Of a stretch of DNA of 64,000 nt, positions 21,555-31,895 are shown piece after piece. The stretch's first letter is position 1. Each line of letters opens with the position of its first letter. The translations under genes were made by a program, and so were the position numbers. The notes beneath the pieces were generated by a model. It worked only from the letters and a program-made list of their open reading frames with translations. It did no database searches and was not told the DNA's origin. The stretch spans positions 410,558 through 474,557 of the forward strand of contig KZ111168.1 in assembly GCA_002077045.2 (NCBI GenBank). Direction: 5' to 3'. This DNA is from Rachicladosporium sp. CCFEE 5018 (Eukaryota > Ascomycota > Dothideomycetes > Cladosporiales > Cladosporiaceae).

Positions 21555-24500
21555 TCATTGATCGCCATCCACTACTCCTGTGCTCGATGTCAGATGGTAC
21601 AGCTGCACGTGGATATCTAGTCTGCTCTTGCTGGTGAAAGATGCTCTACACTGACGTGCACCACGGGATCCGCAAACAGACTCCTGACAAAAGAATGGTT
21701 TCGGACCGTTGTGGCAGTCGGCGTGTCTGCGAAGACCGTCGCGTGTCCTGAACCGACGGGTACACCCTTCCAAGGTGCAGCACAGATATCCGTACATATG
21801 ATGACCGGTTTGATGCCGCTTCAAGTGACTCTGTTTGCTGAACACTTGATCACACGTTCCTGATAGTCCTTCCTTAGACGGCAAGGCACATCGGTAGAGC
21901 TCCACATCATGGCTGGTTCGATGATGCCGCTTCAAGCTGTCCCGTCCGCTGAATGCTTGATTACAGATACCTAATAGATCCTCCTTAGACGGCAAGGCAC
22001 ATCGGTAGAGCTCCACATCATGGCTGGTTCGATGATGCCGCTTCAAGCTGTCCCGTCTGTTGACTGCTTGATCAAAGTTTCCTGATAGATCTTCCTTAGA
22101 CGGCAAGGCACGTCGGTAAAGCCCCACATCATGGCTGGTTCGATGATGCCGCTTCAAGCTGTCCTGTCTGCTGAATACTCGTTCACAGGTCCTTGATGGA
22201 TCCACCATAGACGGCAAGGCACATCGGTAGAACTCTGCAAAGTCGCAAGCTTCGGCTGAGTCTGGTACGCCGTCTGACAGCACCTCACACACTGCCCCAG
22301 GATGCGTGCGACATCGGGTCGTAACACTGGGAGATGGATCTGTCTTCTTGAGAAGGCGCGTGACATCCGAGCCACATATGCCATGCGTGCTTTCGACATG
22401 GAGCCAAAACTGCCTCTCGGAGTCGATGATTGAGTCACACGTCGGATGCGGACACTCTAGGTGGTATGCCAACCCTGAGAGATGTTCTCTCAGATGGTCC
22501 GATAGCTGCGCCCATTCCGAAAATTGAGCGTACCGAGTACTTGCGGGAAGCACAGGATCCGCGGCGCAGAAGGGGCAATGTCCGGCACGGACGAGTAAAC
22601 CTTCCCGAAAGACTCTACCGCAAAAGTTGTCGATATCGTCTAGGTGTTCAATGCAATGCGCCTCCCAGTCCTCGGAAGAGACGAAGTAGAGGGCGCATTC
22701 GTGGCAATATTCGGCGATTGCAAGACGATCAATTTGCGTTGGGATACCATGCTCCTGCTTGACGTGTGCTGGGAGATACCCTGACGACGGTAACACACTT
22801 CCACACATTTTCCATAAACATCTTCTCTGCTGTTGAAGATGGGATCTGAGATGTTCACGGATTTGCCCATGATCCATGACATCGAAAGAGGCGTTGCAGT
22901 TGTTCCACAAGCACGTGTGGAATAGATCGCGTAGGTGATCCCATGCAGCAGTCCGGACCGCTTGGGCTTTGGCAACGCGTTGGCATTTAAGGAACTCGCG
23001 GTTGTGATCAAGTAATTTCGACCTGTCAGCATTAGCAATGGTTGGATCGCACGCGATTTGGCCTTCCTAACCTGTCGACCGGCGTACTGCGCGTCTCGCA
23101 CAAGGCTTCAGATCCGTGCAGCGCCATCGGGTACGACAAATCCTGCACACCAGGCCTGGCAAGCAATCGTAGTGCGCCAACCATCTCTGCTAAGCAGACC
23201 TTGTCGCCTGCACGCGAAGCTGCATACTGCTTGATGACTTGCGCTCGATCACGATCATACCTTAAGAAGCTCAGCAGTAATCTCGATGGGGGCGGCCGTT
23301 CGAGTGGGGCGTCGAAGGGAAGCCCTGCTGCAGTGCCCAGTGTTGCAACAGGCTTCGGTTGTTTATCGAAGTCCTCTCGTGGTTCGTAGGAACTTGTCCG
23401 CTTGGAGCGCCCATGGCGTAACAACGCACCTGGCGGCAGCGGAATACACGCATGCAGATTCGGTTGCATGGTTGTGAAAAAGTCGATGAGTTCCTGATCG
23501 CTCGCTCGGCCATTCATGATGTTCTGAACGTCGACGCTTGAGGCATTTGACAAATAGTACAGAAAGGTGTCCTCGTTGGCGTGCCCCATCTGCCGATTTC
23601 TCTGCGCCGTCGTCACATTCGCTTGTTCAGTTAGTAGGTGGTCTTCTACATTTCTCCGAAGCTGCAATACTCACGGTCGAGGTCTTTCCCGTATCCACGA
23701 CGTATGGAGTAGGACCGGAGCGTCTGCACATAGCCGGCACGTCGACCGAGCTCAGCAAGGTCCCTGCTCAGGGTTGCATTTTGTAGGATTTTCGACGACG
23801 AAATACCGCCTTCTTGCACACGCCGGAACACCGGAAGTTCCCTCTTTTCCGGCTTGATCGACAAGGAGACTACACGGCAGCCCGCAGGGGGGGCGATCAT
23901 GGCACGAAGCTCGTCCACAGTCGCGATCTCGGCAAACGCCTCGTCAGCAAGACCCAGGGCAAGTAGGGCCGAGATGGGACATGTGATGCGCATACTCTTA
24001 TCCTCGCGTATGTGCTCAATCACACTGGCAGTGTCAGCGTCATTCGAAAGTGAGATAGCTCGCTTACTCCTTGTCCTCCTGGCCTCTCTTCCCTTTCCTA
24101 TAACGGATACGTATGTGGGCCACCCAGCATGGTGTCCCATCTCGATCAACAAGAAGCTCGAGATTGATGTCGCCCCAGTGCAGGCCCTCATTGAGCCCAG
24201 AATGGGCTGCGCTTTCTACGAGTTCGCCGGGTCGACTGCCCATGAAACGCATGAGGAGCATGAGGGTGCTAAGTTGCAGACGGACACGTGGGTGCCGGAA
24301 TACTTGCTCGTCAAGTTCCCACAAGAAGAACAAAATATCGCCAACAGCTCTGCCGTCAGCTATTGACTTCTCCCGCGATTTGTACGTCAGCTTTTCAGCC
24401 GGCAAGATAGTCGATTTGAGGTACTGGCTATTCTTAGCAAACACCATGAGTCTGCTTGAGGCATCTCGCTCACCTGGCGGACGAAGTTGATATCCCTCTG

Positions 24501-24895
24501 CGTGTATTTGTGTGCAGTGTACCACGAGATCAGCAGGCGTAGCTCTCTCCATTTCTTCTCAAGTGTTCGGACGGTCATTCTTGCACCGAGCCTCCCTGTA
24601 CTCGTACGGGCAACCCATTGCAGGAACGATTGAAGATGTCTGACAGGCGGTACTGGGGTGAAGGGTCTCGTGTTGTCTATTGGAATCGAGGCACTTTCGC
24701 AAAATCTACACGGATTTTAAGCTGGCGGTACACGACGCCGAACCGCGAAGGGCTAGCGACGCACCTCTCCCAAGAGCAAAGTAAGACTTTCATACGTTCA
24801 CGCTGCGATGGGCCAGCCACATCGTCGAGTCGAAACGTCGGCTCGCGATCGGCGTGCGCGAGTGCGAACAAGTCGCTGCAATCTGGCGGTGGCAT
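21555..24895 (-). CDS. DUF3435 (FluG-type) tyrosine recombinase fused to C2H2 zinc fingers
   Basis: Six exons, 24895-24765, 24705-24474, 24432-24068, 24024-23675, 23621-23072 and 23022-21555, join with phase kept at all five introns (59, 41, 43, 53 and 49 bp) into 1031 residues. Residues about 40-385 match the fungal DUF3435 tyrosine-recombinase domain: an N-terminal helical core-binding part (W-E-R-F-C, F-L-Q-W), box I with Arg188 in M-G-S-R-P-G-E-L, box II Y-S-I-R-R (Arg351/352), His373 in Q-M-G-H and a Tyr-Tyr pair at 381/382, the likely nucleophile. DUF3435 enzymes include the captains of Starship elements; the C2H2-bearing branch has no proven mobility. From about residue 570 come C2H2-like fingers, including four 37-residue tandem units. 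The start at 24895 is the first Met of exon 1. All expected catalytic positions are present, so the gene appears intact. Confidence 0.85.
21791..22240 (-). repeat. Four tandem 111-bp units encoding C2H2-like fingers
   Basis: Within the last exon of the recombinase gene, a 111-bp unit recurs four times (identical core at 21902, 22013 and 22124; a more diverged unit from 21791). Each encodes a 37-residue unit with C-A-L-P-S-K near the start and D-S-L-K-R-H-H-R-T-S-H at the end. In the second protein unit both cysteines are replaced (Arg and Phe), so it cannot bind zinc in the usual way. The high DNA identity points to recent unit expansion. Confidence 0.85.
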
Positions 24896-25433
24896 TCCTC
24901 GCCTCCCGCGCCGCGCCGGACCGTATGTTGTATTCGATCGGCGTCGGGTGGATCATGGATCCGCCTGACCGATGTGCTCTGGTGTTAGGAAAGCAAAAGT
25001 GCCCTGCTCGAAATTCATGCGAAATCATGAGCGTCTGCTTCAAGGAGCATAGTAAGCTCTGCATATACGGAAGAGACAGCCAGGCATAGGAGATTGGGAG
25101 AAAGATGGGGACAGGGAAGGAGGGCACTCGAGGGTGACGGCAGCGTATGGCGGCGAGGTGCATGCCGGGCACGCGACCGAGTGCAGCAATAACCAGAGGA
25201 TGAAGCCATAAGTTGTGGACGATTTCCAGTTTAGAGGTGAAGGAGAAACCGAATTGAGGCAAACCAAGCGGACAGGAGGACACACTTATCACTGCCCGCC
25301 GGGCCGACGCCGGCGATACTGATGCCTGGAAGGAGGAAACCAAGAAAGCGGGATGCGTCCCGTGCCGGCCAAGTACCTTCGGCGGCGAATAAGCCGCGGC
25401 TTCATATGGTGCAAATCGGCCGTGAGATTCGCT

Positions 25434-26476
25434 ACCCCACCACACAAGCCGGTACAGGCCCCGCCAAGGCACACTTTATTACGCCACCTCGTCTGTCCTG
25501 CCCTATAAGGGCTCGGATTGGGCAATCGAGGTACTACTACATTCAGACAAGAGGTGAAGGACTTCGCCTGCCCGTGGAAAGCGGGTGAGTGTGTCAGGTC
25601 ACGGTCAGGTGTCCATCGAATGACTGCCTCCGGATTGTGAGATGCGTGAGATCGTATCCTGACTTTGTCGGAGTTCGGGTGACCGAGTCGCTGGCGTGCT
25701 GTAGGTCAGACACGAATCAGCAATTGCGCGTTATTCAAAGGTCGGCGGCCAAGAGGAGCAATATCAAGTTCCTTCGTACCCCAGACGACCGGCCGCAGAT
25801 TCTCCTGGCGATCAGATGAGCAACGACTCTGCTTGGCCAAAACGCCATCGCGTCTTTTCTTAGTCAGGGTTCATTTTCGCCCTCGCATCAGCACACAGCT
25901 AGGAACCCCTCCATCCCCATCCCGCATCCGCCCCATCATGGCGTGTGCGCGTCGAATGCAGCCAGCCCTCCGCCGCTCGTTCCTGGTCTGTCGCACCTAA
26001 GACTTGTTATCGAGTCACTCCACTGTGTCAGCGAGCGATCGCCACGCAATGTACAGTGGCGCGTCAATCCTGCCGCTATCCTGCTCTGCATGATCCCGTC
26101 GCAGGTTGCCCTTATCGTCATTGCTAGACCGAACCTTACTACGCTGTGCCTCTCTCTGTCTCATCGTCGCTGCGCTTTGTGCCTGATTGACTTGACGGCC
26201 GCGAAACGGCAGATCAGTTCACTTCATAGTCGGTCCTTACGAGGGTGTTCTCTACTTCATCGGTGGCCTTTGCTGTGTCGCTTACTTCTTCGAGGAGCAG
26301 TCTTGTTGCCGCCGCGCTACTCGGCACCGTCAGCCTGCCACCCCACCCAGCCGGCGTCCCCACCACCTCAGCCTTGCGCCGTCGCACTGCGACATAGAGA
26401 CATAGTCGGAGAGACATACAGGGCGCATCACTGGAATTGACTGATATTGCGCATAATCTAGCATAAACGCCGCGCC
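25434..26476. promoter_or_regulatory. 5' region of transcription-factor copy A
   Basis: About 1 kb upstream of the C2H2 gene, highly similar to 51273-52314. It contains pyrimidine-rich tracts and short frames that are interrupted at different places in the two copies, so it is best read as promoter and 5' leader. Confidence 0.5.
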
Positions 26477-28658
26477 ATGGCTGCAGCATGCGCAACCGTC
26501 AACACCACACTCAACGTCCCGGATGGGCTTCGCAATGGCGAGGAGACGACACCGACGACACCGAGACCATTGTTCGCTGCACAACAACAGCGAGATGTAT
26601 CGGTAGATGGAACGGATGCCGCCATGCCCACGCGACATAGCTTTGGTGGACTCGCTGGGCAACGAGCGCTTCCGGATGAACCTCTATCTACCACGAGCAA
26701 TACGGAGAATACGCATGATGCAGATTGTGTGGCGGAGCGCAAGGAGATGGAGCGAGTAAATAGCTCCGAAGATGTGGACATGGGAGACGCAGATGCAGAT
26801 GAAGGCGCAGAAGATGACGGGTCTGACGATGAGAGCGCTACGAGTGACTCGCAACGGCCATCAAAAAAGAAGAAGGGCCAGCGGTTCTTTTGCACCGACT
26901 TTCCGCCGTGTCAGCTTAGCTTCACCAGATCTGAGCATCTAGCGAGACACATACGGTAGGTCAGACACGTGCTGTTGGCAGATCTCAGTGTACTGACAAG
27001 CTTACAGCAAGCACACGGGTGAACGTCCATTTCAATGTCACTGCTCGCGCCGATTCTCACGCTTAGATAACCTGCGACAACATGCTCAGACGGTGCATGT
27101 TAACGAAGAGATCCCTGGTGACTCACTCGCGGCTACGAGTACAAGGTTTCAGCGCCAGATAAGGACAGATAGAATCCGACCACCGCCCAGTCGGTCTCGC
27201 ACCGGTACGCTAGGCAGTCAGGGTGGACATGCACATGGCAGAGGGCACAGCCGCAACTTATCGGCATCAAGTGTCGGCTCGACGGCTTCCAGCATCGGTG
27301 TGTCGGATGACTTACGAAGGAAGCCACCACACTTGGCGATGGCTAACGACCCTTCGCGGCGAGCGATGGCAGCGATCGACAACTGGAACATGACACCCGG
27401 TAGCCCGGGGCAGCAGTATGCACACATGGACTCGTCCCCAGGCGGATACAGCACACCGACTTCGACGGCATTCTCCACAGCTCCTGGAAGCCCAGGCTTC
27501 AGTTCTGCTTTTGGGTCACCACCACGAAGATCATCATTCTACAATGGTGCGCGACATAGCCGACGCTTGTCTGTGCCGTCAGCCAGTATGTATCAAAACC
27601 CGGGTGGCAGCAGCTACCCAGCGGGCTACTCCAGTCCCGTTCTCGGACCACCCCAGCCAGCGTCGCCGCAAACCAATAGCATCTACAGCAGTCCTACAAG
27701 CTCGGTCTTCTCGCACGGTCGTCGTGATTCGGAGACAGATTTGGAGTTCAGACGGCGCACATGGCACTCAGGCACATATAGCGGCTACACGCAGCGGCCT
27801 GCTACAAGTGGTCTGATGTACGGACAGACCCCAGACGATGCTAGGCCAGCACTCTCACAGCAACAAGCGGCAAGTCAAGTCACTCGCCTGCCAGGGATCG
27901 AGAGTTTCGATCACGCTGCCAGGTTGCAATCAAGCCCGATGATAGTAGATGCTAGTCCGCGACCAACGAGCTCGCACCGCCCATCGGATGCAGGTCTATA
28001 CCAAAATCTGACAAGACTCGACATAGCATCGGCAAATGCGCCCCCGCAAGAAGGCCAATACGCCAATCAGTCCGCCGTCCCATTGCATCCAGGCTACTTC
28101 ACAAACCAGGTTGGTGCCGGTCCACAGCCCTACCCTCAACCTATCGCTGCTCCTCAACCTGAGCAACCCATAACACCACGCCGAGCTAAGCGCCAGGGCT
28201 GGTATGGCGGTCCGGTCAACCCAGCGACCCTGTCTGGTCGGCCGTCACCCGAAGATAGCAGCTCCAGCGATGGCGTTCCGACTCCGCTGAATCAGCAGAA
28301 CTTGGAGTACAATCCAGTAATTGTCAACGCCGGCGATGCACCCCCGCCACACCTTGTGAATACAGCGCAGGACTCAAAGGTACTATCATGCAACATTGCC
28401 GCATCGTACAAACCAGAGCCAGCTCGGACTGACTCGGGATTTCAGTCTTTTGCACCTGTGCCCGCCATGCCGATGTCCATGCAGCAGCAGCAGCAGCAGC
28501 AGCAGCTCCCTCAGCAAGGCTATTTGATGCAGAGTGATCACGGCGGAGCATATCCACAAGCAGAACAACAAAGGGCGGGGGACATGGGAAGACTCGAAGC
28601 GTTGGTCGCGGTGGCGACAAGAGAGGATCGGGCTGTCGAGGGAGGGCAGCGCATCTGA
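26477..28658 (+). CDS. C2H2 zinc-finger transcription factor, copy A
   Basis: Exons 26477-26955 and 27008-28658 join across a 52-bp intron (GTAGGT...CTGACAAGCTTACAG) that falls inside the first finger, giving 709 residues. The ATG sits in GCCATGG. Residues 1-135 hold an acidic stretch and a Lys-rich patch. Finger 1 (about 138-162) has C-x5-C and H-I-R-K-H; finger 2 (about 167-187) has the unusual C-H-C spacing, then R-L-D-N-L-R-Q-H and H. This tandem pair with a following V-N-E-E-I-P is typical of fungal nutrient and stress regulators of the Rsf2/Usv1 kind. The remainder is Ser/Pro/Gln-rich, with a CAG-encoded polyglutamine run near residue 660. It should bind DNA in the nucleus; targets are unknown. 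Copy B at 52315 has the same structure. Confidence 0.9.
28482..28508 (+). repeat. CAG trinucleotide run (polyglutamine)
   Basis: Uninterrupted CAG/GCAG repeat encoding eight glutamines in the transcription factor. The equivalent site in copy B (about 54319-54340) is shorter and interrupted by CAA and CCA, a normal repeat-length difference between paralogues. Confidence 0.85.
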
Positions 28659-29455
28659 TCGCTGATGGTGCGCTCTGGATGAAGACCAAGTCGACTTGAA
28701 TACAGATGCGACAGATCTCGTCATCCGACGAAATGCTGACGGTGAGCCGTACTGTGGTCTGAGATTGCTGGCAGCGCTTGTTGCTCAGCAGAAAGGTTAT
28801 GAGACTTACGAATACACGATTTGGCTTTTGCATGAACTGGGACTACGGACAGGCATGTGATCTGGGTTGGGAATATGAGCTATGCTTTGAGCGCATGGTA
28901 CCAGGGAGGTAGGAAGGGACACTCGCTTCAGCATAGGCTGGTAGTAGGAGCGTACATGATACCCAGGGTGCTTGCGGTGTTTGGGGTTGATCTTGATTGT
29001 CTTTACGAGCGACGAGGATCGAATTTGTAAATGCGTCTTTTGTTCAGCGGGATGATCTCAGCATAGTGGTAATGACCTCGAGTTTCCATTTGGGTTCTTG
29101 ATTGAATGCATCTCTGAGTGACTTGATTGACGATCAACGTGAACAAAAGTCACAGGGGAGGCCTCTTCCCATCCATCTTTCGTCTTGCAGAGCTTTCGCC
29201 GAGCCCATAGCCAGCGCCAGTAAGTCGGAGCGTTTTCATATACACACGTGTCGACCATCGAAGGCGTCAGAGCAACGCGGCTCGTGTCCTGCCCTGTTCA
29301 GTGCCGCCCAGCCACAGGAGGCCATGACGTCGTTCGGACTCGAGCTCCCCTCGACGGAGGCGGATTCGAAACACGGTGAACCCTCTGCTCTTTACCATTA
29401 CTTCCAATCAACTTACAAATTGTGCTATTAGCGAAGGGAGTATTAGCAGCAGCTT
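28659..29455. other. Intergenic, conserved between copies, no gene
   Basis: About 0.8 kb between the transcription factor and the LEA-like gene. A 109-codon frame at 29102-29431 is open in both copies, but the differences between copies are mostly amino-acid changing, so I read it as leader or promoter. Confidence 0.5.
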
Positions 29456-31521
29456 ATGGAAGATTTGAAGAAGCAACAAGCCGAACTCGAAGGTACGTGG
29501 CAGATCTCTTGTGCTCATGTTACATGCAGCAAGCTCCAACATCAGAGCATCAGCCACAGCTTGGAGAAGTATATGCTTCTGATGCAAAGGCACGATGGCG
29601 GTGCAGGCCTGGTATCTCACTCGTGAAGCTAGTCAAAGATGCTGCCATTATCATGCTGTAGCTCATGCCATTGAAGTCCTCACAGAACTGACACAATCAC
29701 AGCCGGCGTCCAGAAGATCAGTATGGTCGACAACGACCCAACCCCGAAGAAGACCCCGGCGAAGACTCCAGTCAAGGCACCCGCGAAGAGCACGCCAGCG
29801 AAGCCAGCAGCCAGCACTCCCGCAAAGAAGCCTGCTCCAAGCTCGACGCCTGCAAAGGCCTCGACTCCTGCTGCGAAGCCCGCTGCTGCGAAGCCAGTTT
29901 CGTCAACTCCAGCAGCGAAGCCCAAAGCTCCTGCGAGTGCAGCTGGAGATGCCCCGGCCAAGGCACGCAATGCGATAGGCTCGAAGAAGCCCGTACCTGC
30001 TGCCGTCACCGAGTCGAAGAAGCCTGCCGCGGCTGCATCGCCTGCTGCCGCCAAGAAGCCTGCTGCTCCTGCTGCGGCAAAGAAGCCTGCGGAGACTGCG
30101 AATGGCGCGGCAAAGTCTGCAGCAGCGCCGGCAAAGTCTGCTGCTGCACCTGCAAAGAAGCCGGCTGCCGCGAAGCCTGTTGGAGGTATGATCTCTTCGT
30201 AGGTCGGGAATTTTGGACAGGACTGACTTCAGACAGGCGACGACGCAGTCTCAAAGACCACTGGTGCAGCCAGCAAGGCTGTCAACAAGACAACTGGCAC
30301 CGCCGGCTCAGCAGTCAACAAGACCGCGAACACAGCCACAGGCACTGTCAACAAAGGCGTCAGCGGCGCTACTGGTACGTCAGCACCTGCCTTCGATTTC
30401 GGGGGCGACCCGTCGTACACTGCGCAACTGCTCCCCGCTTGGCTCACTTCCAGATGGAAGGCTGCGGATTATGCGTGCCGAGGCTGATGCGTGCGACAGG
30501 TAAGCTCGATCAGGCCACTGGTGGCAAAACCGCGCCTGTGACGAAGAAAGTCAATCAGGCTACGTCCGGCGCCGGTAAGGGTGTCAGTGATGCTAGTAAG
30601 TCTGCTACGGATGCTGCTGGTGCTGCGGGTAAGAACGTCAGCGACACTGCTGGTGGCGCTCTGGGCGACCTGAGTACTGCCGGTAAAGACACTGTTGGTG
30701 CCATCAAGAAGGGTGACATCAAGGGCGTCGGGAAGGGGGTTGTCGGTGGAGCCGGTAAGACTGTATCTGGTGTTGGCAAGGGCGGACAGAAGACTGTCTC
30801 TGGTCTCGGTGATGGTGCCAACAACCTCGTCTCCGGTGCAGGCAAGAACCTAGGTAAGTGTGATCGTGAGATTGACCCATGCCAGGACTGTTGCTGACAT
30901 CATTAAGGCGACACTGTTGGTGGTGGCGCTGTTGGTAAGGGTATTAGCGATACCACTGCCAACGTCGGCAAGAGCGCTTCGACTGCCACGAAGGGGCTTG
31001 GTAAGACTGTGGGCGATACTACCGGTGCCATTGGCAAGGGCGATATCAAGGGTACGCTCGGTGGCGCTACAGGTGGCGTCGGAGACACGGCGTCGGGTAT
31101 TGGCAAGGGTGTTGGAGATACTGTCGAGGGCGTAAGTTCCCCCTGAAGCTCCTGACTGCGGCGATACTGACAATGACAATAGCTCGGCGACAGCGTAGGC
31201 AACATGCCGTACATGCCCAAGCGTGTTGGCGGCGCAGTAGGAGGTGTCACCAAAGGTGCAGGCGATGCAGTGTCCGGTATCACAGGCGGAGCCGGCGAAG
31301 GTGTCGGTAAGATTGGCAAAGGTGATGTCATTGGCGGTGTCGGCTCCACGCTTGGTGGTGTCGGCAAAGGTGTTGGCGGTCTTGCGTCTGGTGTTTGGGG
31401 AGGTATCTCAGGTAGCCACAAGGGCAAGGCTGAGACTGCGAAGGCAAAGGGAGAGGCCGCGGGCAAGGAGGCTGAGGGTGAGGCAGAAGAGGGGAAGAAG
31501 GAGGGTGGTGGGTTCTTCTGA
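29456..31521 (+). CDS. Lys/Ala/Pro- then Gly-rich repeat protein (LEA-like), copy A
   Basis: Six exons, 29456-29492, 29703-30185, 30237-30374, 30500-30853, 30908-31131 and 31183-31521, join in frame to 524 residues. The 37-bp first exon was found by working back from the second across a 210-bp intron, and the same layout is conserved in copy B. Residues about 25-175 repeat K-P-A-A, S-T-P-A-K type units, like histone H1 tails. From about 180 on come Gly/Lys/Asp/Thr repeats (G-V-G-K-G, V-S-D-T-x-G-G, G-K-G-D-I-K-G). There is a short terminal K-A-K-G-E-A-A/E-E-G-K-K tail. The extreme hydrophilic, low-complexity, repeat-rich make-up matches LEA/hydrophilin proteins that protect against drying or osmotic stress. 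That role is inference from composition only. No signal peptide. Confidence 0.75.
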
Positions 31522-31819
31522 TGACAGAGTGGAGTAGGAAAATATATCAGCTCGTCGCGAGCGTCAGGGCGTATGTCTTTGAAAAGCAGGAGGATTTCAA
31601 AAGCCTCTGTGGTGCAAAGAGTTTATAGGTATATAAACAAAAGTTGCACCTTGGCAAAAGGACATTCATACACTTCTTGTCCGCTAGGTTTAGTAAAAAC
31701 TCTTCCATCCTTATGCACGCGGGTAGCATCCACAGTCTATTCAACGTACGATCGCTCATCCAACTGCAGCTATGGCTGATGAGAGGCCGCTTTGCCTGTA
31801 TTGTGCCCTGTCCTCAGTC

Positions 31820-31895
31820 TCACGCCTCCTCGACGGCTCTCTCGGGATTATTGGTCAACCCGGTCGCTGAATCGTTGATCGACGAGTGAGTCCAT
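31820..31895 (-). pseudogene. Deletion remnant of the 214-aa gene, copy A
   Basis: The first 15 codons (from ATG at 31895) match the gene at 57640-58284 in copy B, then a stop follows at the deletion joint; a few bases of the 3' end continue to about 31820. About 560 bp present in copy B (about 57678-58238) are missing. The product cannot be made from this copy. Confidence 0.82.

Noticed and set aside
29102..29431. 109-codon frame open in both block copies
   Set aside because: Differences between the copies are mostly amino-acid changing and no motif is present, unlike the neighbouring genes where changes are largely silent.
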